From Treponema sp. (GTDB lineage Bacteria > Spirochaetota > Spirochaetia > Treponematales > Treponemataceae), in the NCBI GenBank assembly GCA_004554075.1, contig SFOB01000157.1:1-8752 (forward strand): DNA of 8,752 nt. Direction: 5' to 3'. Positions within the stretch are counted from its first letter, which is position 1. Each line of letters begins with the position of its first letter. The position numbers and the translations under genes are program-made. Shown piece after piece: positions 1 to 5,189 of this stretch. Under the pieces are notes generated by a model, which saw only the letters and a list, made by a program, of their open reading frames with translations, did not search any database and had not been told where the DNA came from.

Positions 1-50
1 TCGTCAAAGATATAAAATTTGAAAATGGTGAGTTGAAGGAAGCTGCTTAA
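1..50 (+). CDS. C-terminal end of an unidentified gene (partial)
   Basis: Only one plus-strand frame is open at the left edge. It reads VKDIKFENGELKEAA and stops at TAA 48-50; the other two plus frames stop within the first 30 bases. The charged, lysine/glutamate-rich tail reads like a genuine protein end, but 15 residues are too few to assign a family. Its stop lies 13 bases from the end of the convergent helicase gene, a tight tail-to-tail arrangement with no visible terminator. It could also be chance open sequence. Confidence 0.4.
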   Translation, partial: VKDIKFENGELKEAA

Positions 51-63
51 AACTTATGCCGAT

Positions 64-2700
64 TCAAACTTCAATCCACAACAATTGACAATTTCTCAGG
101 CTATCTCGCTCAGAATGCAATGTCTCTATTTGAGTTTCAAGTTCGGTTTGTTTTTGGGCAAGAGTTGTAAGACATTCCGTTTTGTTTGTGTATTGTGAGC
201 CCATTTTCTTCTTGAGATTTGCCTGGATAAGTGCAATTCCTTTTTTCTTAGCGGCGATTGCCTGTGTAAGTGGCTTTTGTTCTTCCAGTGCATTAGTGAT
301 TATTAAGTCGGAAAGGTGCTGAAAAGCTTCAGGCATTCCTTCGTTCTTCTTTTTTGTCTGTTCGATTTCGTTGTTCAGCTCGTCTATCTGGGACTGAAGC
401 TCGGAAATTTCATTTCCTATAACAGTAATTCGTTCATCGGCAAGGGTAATAAGGGAGCGGATTTCATCTATGATTTTAAGTTCACGCTTGAGCGGGATAG
501 CTCGTTGTTCGAGGACGATGTCGGCTTTCATCTCTGGGGATTTAATTAGGTCGAACTTGAGCTCAGCGGGGTTGATTTCTTCTACGTTGATTTTATCGCC
601 ACGGTATTCCCATATTGCGTTGATACGGCTGGCTTTTTCGTCATGTTTTTGATAGATGAGGGAATCGAGCGAGTTGTACATAAGAGGATAGACGATGTGA
701 ACCTGTTTCTGACGGTTGCCTTGCCGCCAGAGTCGGCCTTCTACCTGTACGGGTTCTGTAGGGTTCCAGCCGAGCATGCAGTTGTACAGTACGAGTGAAT
801 TGCCGTTGAGGTCTACACCTTCGCTGATTGTTTCGGAACCTATGAGGATTTTGAGCGGGTCTGCGGGATTATTAAAGGATTTTGTAATTTTTCCTTTTCG
901 GGATTCTGTTGTGGATGAGTTCATCATCCCGATTGCTTCTTCGGGGATGTGATTTTTGATGAGGTAATTTTTGACGGCAATAAACTCTTTAACACCGCGT
1001 GGCAAGTAAATTATCTGACCACACTCCGGTCTTTCTTTATAAAGGCTGATGACTGTATCGCAGACTAGAAGCATTTTTGGAGAAGCCGTAACAAACTCAG
1101 AAATATCAGGTACCCTTATATTTTTATCTTTTACAAGTGTGGGAGAGATAAGGCACATACGCATCGTATTCATTGCGGAAAAGATTGTGTCGAGGTCTGG
1201 ATCGGTAGTAAGCCGCTTTATTTGTGCGTCGTAAATCTTCTTTTGTAGGGTGGTCATCTCGATTTTGATGACGTGGGTTTGTTTTTCCGGGCGGTTGATG
1301 TGTGCGTCTTCGGCATCTACTTTATCTATATAATTCTGGATGATTTTCTGGAGTGCATCGAGTGAACGGAAGTTTTTCATTACGGTTTTGCGGACAACTT
1401 CGTTCTTGTTGTTTACGGTCCATTCAATTTTGATTTCTGCAAATTCGTTAAGAAAATCGTTTATGTCGTTGTAGCCGAGTGTGCGGATTTCGTTACCGCC
1501 GGTGAAAAGCAGAGTAGTATAGATTTCCATCGGGGAGTTTGTGAATGGTGTTGCAGAAAGAAGGAATACGTTTTTTTCGTTGTTGTGGCGGTGGATGTAT
1601 TCTGTAATTGCAAACATTTTGACGGCACGAGAAGATGGCTCGCCAAAGCCGAGGCGTGAAAATTCTGAATAGCCGGAGCCGCTGACTTTTTTGATGAGGT
1701 TTTTATAGCGGTGTGCTTCGTCTACAAGCAGGAGGTCTACACCCAGTTCTTCAAAATATACATACTGTTCGAGTTCGAGGTCTGCGGACGGGGTAAAATA
1801 TTCTTTCTGTTTCTTCTTAGTGATTATGTGGGCAAATGATTCTTCTAGGAGAGGTTGTGAGTCAGGCGTAAAATATATTTTTTCAATAGCTTCGGCGGTG
1901 CAGATTGAAACAGAATTTGCAGGGAGCAAGAGGCTGTTGTTTTCTTCTGAAAAGACTGAGTTCATGCGCAGGTCATCAATCACATCTTTATTCAGATTTT
2001 CCAGTTTATTCAGTATTACGGAAGGGAAAAGCTGCTGAATATCGTGAACCCATTTTGAATACACCGCTTTTGGAACTATGATAAGAGGGCGGGCACATTT
2101 ACAGTGCTGCTGCTGATACATAACAGCAGCAATTCCTGTTGCAGTTTTACCTACTCCTACGTCGTAGGCAAGAAGCCCATTGCCTTTGCTACAGAGGAAT
2201 GCAAAACCTTTTTCCTGCTGTTCATGTAGGATGAACTTTTTGCCGTCATAAGTGCCGGAAAATCCCTGGAGTGTGTAATCAAAGTTATCGTAATCTACTG
2301 TACTAAAGGAGTAGAAGGTCTGGTTCCAAATTTGTTCTACCCATTCGCGCTGGGCTGAGGTAAGGCCTTCGTGAAGAAATCGGTCAAAAAGAGCTTCTGC
2401 CGTGTCCATGCGGGATATTTTTCGTTCATCATTTTCTGTCTGACTCAGCGACATTCTTTTACAGGCGATTCCTTCAGCATAATCTATGATATCTGACCAT
2501 AGAATGTCATCTGGAAAATCAGTTTTAGAAACTGGAGAACACAACCAGTCAATATCACGATAATCTTCATCTTCCGTTCTTGCAGAAATCCACCTGTAGA
2601 ATAATTCCTTCAGGTCATAATCGGTGACTTCCGATCGTCGTGTAATGACCGAATGAAGAGAAAAATGGATATCTGAAATCTGCTTATAAGAAGATTCCAA
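64..2700 (-). CDS. SNF2/DEAH-type superfamily 2 helicase (878 aa)
   Basis: This is a superfamily 2 ATPase/DNA translocase of the large stand-alone type found on plasmids, phages and conjugative elements. Visible motifs in order are GVGKT (Walker A, about 182-186), DEAH (327-330), SATPF (382-386), ISEGVDLNG (about 625-633) and QVEGRLWRQGNR (652-663, motif VI with arginine fingers). The last 150 residues are glutamate/lysine-rich and probably coiled coil (about 740-790 and 830-870). The first 150 residues are of no family I recognise. The start is TTG at 2700-2698, supported by AAGGAG ten bases upstream; no ATG lies nearby. Similar proteins are often linked or fused to an adenine methylase, but none is visible here. 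The gene is transcribed away from the GNAT/nuclease unit, and its promoter carries the shared 17-bp palindrome. Helicase assignment is firm; the specific substrate (replication, restriction or transfer) is unknown. Confidence 0.9.
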   Translation of the reverse strand: MESSYKQISDIHFSLHSVITRRSEVTDYDLKELFYRWISARTEDEDYRDIDWLCSPVSKTDFPDDILWSDIIDYAEGIACKRMSLSQTENDERKISRMDTAEALFDRFLHEGLTSAQREWVEQIWNQTFYSFSTVDYDNFDYTLQGFSGTYDGKKFILHEQQEKGFAFLCSKGNGLLAYDVGVGKTATGIAAVMYQQQHCKCARPLIIVPKAVYSKWVHDIQQLFPSVILNKLENLNKDVIDDLRMNSVFSEENNSLLLPANSVSICTAEAIEKIYFTPDSQPLLEESFAHIITKKKQKEYFTPSADLELEQYVYFEELGVDLLLVDEAHRYKNLIKKVSGSGYSEFSRLGFGEPSSRAVKMFAITEYIHRHNNEKNVFLLSATPFTNSPMEIYTTLLFTGGNEIRTLGYNDINDFLNEFAEIKIEWTVNNKNEVVRKTVMKNFRSLDALQKIIQNYIDKVDAEDAHINRPEKQTHVIKIEMTTLQKKIYDAQIKRLTTDPDLDTIFSAMNTMRMCLISPTLVKDKNIRVPDISEFVTASPKMLLVCDTVISLYKERPECGQIIYLPRGVKEFIAVKNYLIKNHIPEEAIGMMNSSTTESRKGKITKSFNNPADPLKILIGSETISEGVDLNGNSLVLYNCMLGWNPTEPVQVEGRLWRQGNRQKQVHIVYPLMYNSLDSLIYQKHDEKASRINAIWEYRGDKINVEEINPAELKFDLIKSPEMKADIVLEQRAIPLKRELKIIDEIRSLITLADERITVIGNEISELQSQIDELNNEIEQTKKKNEGMPEAFQHLSDLIITNALEEQKPLTQAIAAKKKGIALIQANLKKKMGSQYTNKTECLTTLAQKQTELETQIETLHSERDSLRNCQLLWIEV

Positions 2701-2724
2701 TGTGAAAAAACTCCTTGAACTTTG

Positions 2725-2757
2725 AGTATAACTGTGGGGACTATCAAATTATGATAG
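2725..2757 (-). promoter_or_regulatory. Helicase promoter with 17-bp palindromic operator
   Basis: The palindrome at 2741-2757 reads CTATCAAATTATGATAG on the plus strand. In the helicase direction it is followed after 10 bases by TATACT (2730-2725), a good -10 hexamer. Transcription would start near 2718, leaving a leader of about 18 bases that contains the AAGGAG ribosome site. The palindrome covers the expected -35 position, and no TTGACA-like box is visible. It lies 40 bases before the start codon. Confidence 0.7.
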
Positions 2758-2935
2758 AGGTACGGATTTTTTTTATTTTATTCGCTTCATTATATATAGT
2801 GGCGAAATTAGACTAAGTTGACAGTTCTAACTCAAAGATAGAGCCATTTTACACTGATAACATGACAATAAACGGCATTGTAATTTTGAAATATTTTAAT
2901 TTTTTTAATTTTTCTTTTTAATTTTTTTTAACTGA

Positions 2936-2987
2936 CTATCATGTTTTGATAGTTTTAGATGTTAGAATGACAATTGCGTGGTATAAT
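2936..2987 (+). promoter_or_regulatory. GNAT/nuclease operon promoter with 17-bp operator
   Basis: CTATCA-TGTTT-TGATAG spans 2936-2952 and is followed after 10 bases by TAGAAT (2963-2968), the same geometry as at the other three sites. A second, better -10 exists at 2979-2987 (TGGTATAAT, an extended -10). If that one is used, the transcript would begin at or next to the ATG at 2994. A T/A-rich tract lies immediately upstream. The operator ends 41 bases before the start codon. Confidence 0.65.
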
Positions 2988-2993
2988 TAAATT

Positions 2994-3638
2994 ATGAAGA
3001 AATACGGATTAACAAAAAAGGCTTATGAAATTGGTATGTTCAAGTTTCTAGCTTTATCAAAAGAACAAGTCGAAGATTTCTCAAGTTTTGAAAAAGAAGA
3101 AGCAATTCTTAAAATCAAACAACTTCATCCTGAATTATCAGATAATGAAATTGAAAAACAACTAGGTATATTTACTCTCCAACAAATGTGTACAAATTTT
3201 TTTGAATTACTTTTGCAGTTTGGATATGCAATTGAATTAAAAAGCTCAGAAGATGTCTTACACGCTTTGTTACTTCGTCTAGATTCTTATTTGGAACCTT
3301 ACAAAGATAAAGTTAATGGTTACTCAACAGATATCCGGAATTCTGAATTATACATCTACGTAAATAATAATGAACAAATCCTCATAAAAGTAGTTTATTC
3401 TGAAAAAAATCAGCAGCTTTACATTCCTAATATTATGATACATGAATCGATGAAACATAAAGGAATTGGGCGTGGAATGATAAAACAATGTTTATATTTT
3501 GCATTATCAATAAAATGCGAACTTCTAGTTGTAGATTTAGTTGATTCTTTTCATGAACGCCTTTTAAAGAGAAACGCAGTCCAATCAGATAATTGGCCAG
3601 GTGCAGTATTCATAACTTTGGATACTGATTTATCCTAA
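2994..3638 (+). CDS. GNAT-like N-acetyltransferase domain protein (214 aa)
   Basis: The C-terminal third resembles a GNAT acetyltransferase. A beta strand (about 142-150) leads into KHKGIGRGM (154-162), which matches the acetyl-CoA pyrophosphate-binding loop (R/Q-x-x-G-x-G/A) with Lys in the first position. An amphipathic helix, a strand (LLVVDLV) and a late segment shaped like the usual 'F-x-x-x-L-x-K-R' ending follow. The first 130 residues are lysine/glutamate-rich and unrecognised; they may bind a partner or substrate. The gene is visibly more AT-rich than its neighbours, which suggests a separate acquisition. No Shine-Dalgarno sequence precedes the ATG. It is probably co-transcribed with the nuclease gene that begins 14 bases after its stop. 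No DUF1778-type antitoxin is present, so I do not call it a toxin. Substrate unknown. Confidence 0.6.
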   Translation: MKKYGLTKKAYEIGMFKFLALSKEQVEDFSSFEKEEAILKIKQLHPELSDNEIEKQLGIFTLQQMCTNFFELLLQFGYAIELKSSEDVLHALLLRLDSYLEPYKDKVNGYSTDIRNSELYIYVNNNEQILIKVVYSEKNQQLYIPNIMIHESMKHKGIGRGMIKQCLYFALSIKCELLVVDLVDSFHERLLKRNAVQSDNWPGAVFITLDTDLS

Positions 3639-3652
3639 ATATGGAGAACACT

Positions 3653-3775
3653 ATGTCCACCCAGCATTTTTCAAAATCACGTTACTGTAACTGCATCCAG
3701 TGCCCTAAGATTCTCTGGCTTAAAGAACATCTTCCAGAAGAATTCGACGACAGCGTTATGAATCAGGCGGTTTGA
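3653..3775 (+). pseudogene. N-terminal piece of the DUF2779 nuclease, separated by a frameshift
   Basis: From ATG 3653, with GGAG six bases upstream, this frame encodes 40 residues starting MSTQHFSKSRYCNCIQCPK and ending SVMNQAV before TGA at 3773-3775. This is the usual start of DUF2779 proteins, with the N-terminal cysteines (C12, C14, C17) that Cas4-like nucleases use for an iron-sulfur cluster. The rest of the protein continues in the +1 frame (VGDLAMGLFG from 3777). As I recall the family, about six residues with a G-x-E-V-G motif should join the two parts. The junction therefore looks like a deletion of about 14 bases rather than a simple one-base slip. Confidence 0.7.
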
Positions 3776-3791
3776 TGTAGGTGACCTGGCA

Positions 3792-5129
3792 ATGGGGCTT
3801 TTCGGTGAATATACAGAAGTTCCTTTTACAGAAAAACTTGGGGACATGATTCCTGCTACTCAGAAACTGATTGATGAAGGTGTAAAGAATATCTGTGAGG
3901 CTTCATTCAGTTATGACGGTTGTTTCTGCAGCGTTGATATTCTCAAGAATCTCGGAAATAAAAAGGTCGAGCTCTACGAGGTAAAAAGTTCTACCAGCGT
4001 TCACTGGATTTATGAGCATGATGTTTCTTATCAGTATTACGTACTTACAAAACTCGGCTACGATGTTCAGAAAGTTTGCCTTGTTCACATAGATACCTCA
4101 TATGTGCGACATGGAGAACTTGAACTGGATAAACTATTTACGATTGTTGATTTGACAGACACAGCAAAAGCAAAACTCCCGGAAGTAGAAGAGAATATCA
4201 AAAAATTCCGGGAATATCTGAAAGCTGAAACTGAACCAGATTGCAAGGTCGGAGAACAGTGCTCTGATCCATACGACTGTGGTTATTGGGCTCATTGTGC
4301 CGTTGATATGCCTCAGGATGATAGTCACACAGTTTGGGAAATCTCACGGCTCAGAAACAAGCAGTGGTATTACGATAACGGCTACATCACTTTTGAGCAG
4401 CTCTACGAAGCAGGAGTTCTGACAGGAAAGTACCTACAGCAGGTCGAAGCAGAAATCAAGAACTTACCGGCACAGATTGATAAGGCACAAATAAAGGGGG
4501 TCCTCAAAACTCTGAGTTATCCTCTTTACTTCTTGGATTTCGAGACCTTTAATCCAGCAGTTCCTCTTTATGATGAATCAAGCCCGTATCAGCAGATTGT
4601 TTTCCAGTATTCGCTGCATTACATCGAAAAAGAAGGCGGAGAACTCAAACATAAGGAATGCCTGGCATATCCGGGAAGTGATCCTCGTCGCCAGATTGCA
4701 GAGCAGCTTTGCAAGGATATCCCTCTAAATGTTTGCACTACAGCTTACAACATGGGCTTTGAAAAAGGAAAGATTCGTGACCTTGCGGACCTCTATCCTG
4801 ATTTAAGAGACCACCTTATGAACATCCACGATAACATCAAAGATATCATGATTCCGTTCCAGAAACGCTGGTACTACACAAAGGAAATGCAGGGGTCGTA
4901 TTCCATCAAATATGTACTTCCGGCGCTTTTTCCGAATGAACCAAGCTTAAATTATCACAACCTTGAAGGCGTTCATAATGGCGGAGAAGCAAGCAATACA
5001 TTCCTTGCAATGCAGAAAATGGATAAAGAAGAGCTTGAAAAATGGCGTGAACATCTTCTGCGCTACTGTGAGCTCGATACATTTGCAATGGTAAAGGTAC
5101 TAGAAAAACTTCAGGAAGTGGCGAAATAA
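3792..5129 (+). CDS. DUF2779 protein: Cas4-like PD-(D/E)XK nuclease plus DEDD exonuclease (445 aa in this frame)
   Basis: The open frame begins at an internal ATG of an originally longer gene (true start 3653). The nuclease half shows D49 and E63-V-K65, the PD-(D/E)XK core, then C151, C157, C163 and C169, spaced like a C-terminal Fe-S cysteine cluster in Cas4-like enzymes. The second half shows FLDFET (D249, E251), AYNMGFE (320-324) and YCELD (425-429), the three blocks of a DEDD-type 3'-5' exonuclease. Both catalytic parts are intact; only the N-terminal 40-50 residues, including the N-terminal cysteines, are out of frame. AGGTGA at 3779-3784 lies seven bases before ATG 3792, so translation could restart and yield a shortened protein without the full cluster. 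It is in one unit with the GNAT-like gene and upstream of the polymerase. Its role is probably DNA end processing or proofreading (inference). No cas1 or cas2 is present. Confidence 0.8.
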   Translation: MGLFGEYTEVPFTEKLGDMIPATQKLIDEGVKNICEASFSYDGCFCSVDILKNLGNKKVELYEVKSSTSVHWIYEHDVSYQYYVLTKLGYDVQKVCLVHIDTSYVRHGELELDKLFTIVDLTDTAKAKLPEVEENIKKFREYLKAETEPDCKVGEQCSDPYDCGYWAHCAVDMPQDDSHTVWEISRLRNKQWYYDNGYITFEQLYEAGVLTGKYLQQVEAEIKNLPAQIDKAQIKGVLKTLSYPLYFLDFETFNPAVPLYDESSPYQQIVFQYSLHYIEKEGGELKHKECLAYPGSDPRRQIAEQLCKDIPLNVCTTAYNMGFEKGKIRDLADLYPDLRDHLMNIHDNIKDIMIPFQKRWYYTKEMQGSYSIKYVLPALFPNEPSLNYHNLEGVHNGGEASNTFLAMQKMDKEELEKWREHLLRYCELDTFAMVKVLEKLQEVAK

Positions 5130-5138
5130 TTTTGCGCA

Positions 5139-5172
5139 ATATCACAATATGATAGTTTTCACCTCTTATACT
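5139..5172 (+). promoter_or_regulatory. Polymerase promoter with 17-bp operator
   Basis: ATATCA-CAATA-TGATAG spans 5139-5155, with one mismatch in the left arm relative to the other sites. It is followed after 11 bases by TATACT (5167-5172). Transcription would begin near 5179, at the Shine-Dalgarno sequence. The operator ends 34 bases before the ATG at 5190. Confidence 0.7.
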
Positions 5173-5188
5173 GATTGTGAGGTGAAAA
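5156..5188 (+). promoter_or_regulatory. 10-bp inverted repeat covering the polymerase -10 box and ribosome site
   Basis: TTTTCACCTC (5156-5165) is the exact reverse complement of GAGGTGAAAA (5179-5188), separated by 13 bases that contain the -10 hexamer. The right arm is the Shine-Dalgarno sequence of the polymerase gene. In RNA read through from upstream it would form a hairpin that hides the ribosome site. RNA starting at the local promoter would lack the left arm. As DNA it could instead be a second operator. Confidence 0.6.
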
Positions 5189-5189
5189 T

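Larger units (their letters stand above)
2701..2993. other. AT-rich divergent intergenic region
   Basis: This 293-base stretch separates the divergent helicase and GNAT-like genes, and I see no convincing ORF in it. It has one copy of the shared palindrome near each end, facing outward to the two genes. A very T/A-rich tract (about 2881-2933) precedes the rightward operator and could act as an upstream promoter element or an easily melted region. A near-inverted copy of the helicase -10 region (2720-2735) occurs at 2821-2837. There is no clear iteron array, so I do not call an origin. Confidence 0.6.

Noticed and set aside
2100..2140. GCTGCTG / CAGCAGC inverted repeat
   Set aside because: It lies inside the helicase gene and is explained by a glutamine run followed by nearby alanine codons.
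2881..2935. T-rich tract as a replication origin
   Set aside because: There are no iterons, DnaA-box cluster or initiator gene beside it; a promoter upstream element is the simpler reading.
2994..3638. GNAT toxin of a toxin-antitoxin pair
   Set aside because: No small DUF1778-like antitoxin gene precedes it, and the long unrecognised N-terminus is unlike the compact toxins.
3653..5129. Cas4-like domain suggesting a CRISPR-Cas locus
   Set aside because: No cas1, cas2, effector gene or repeat-spacer array is visible, and the Cas4-like part is fused to an exonuclease as is usual for DUF2779 proteins.
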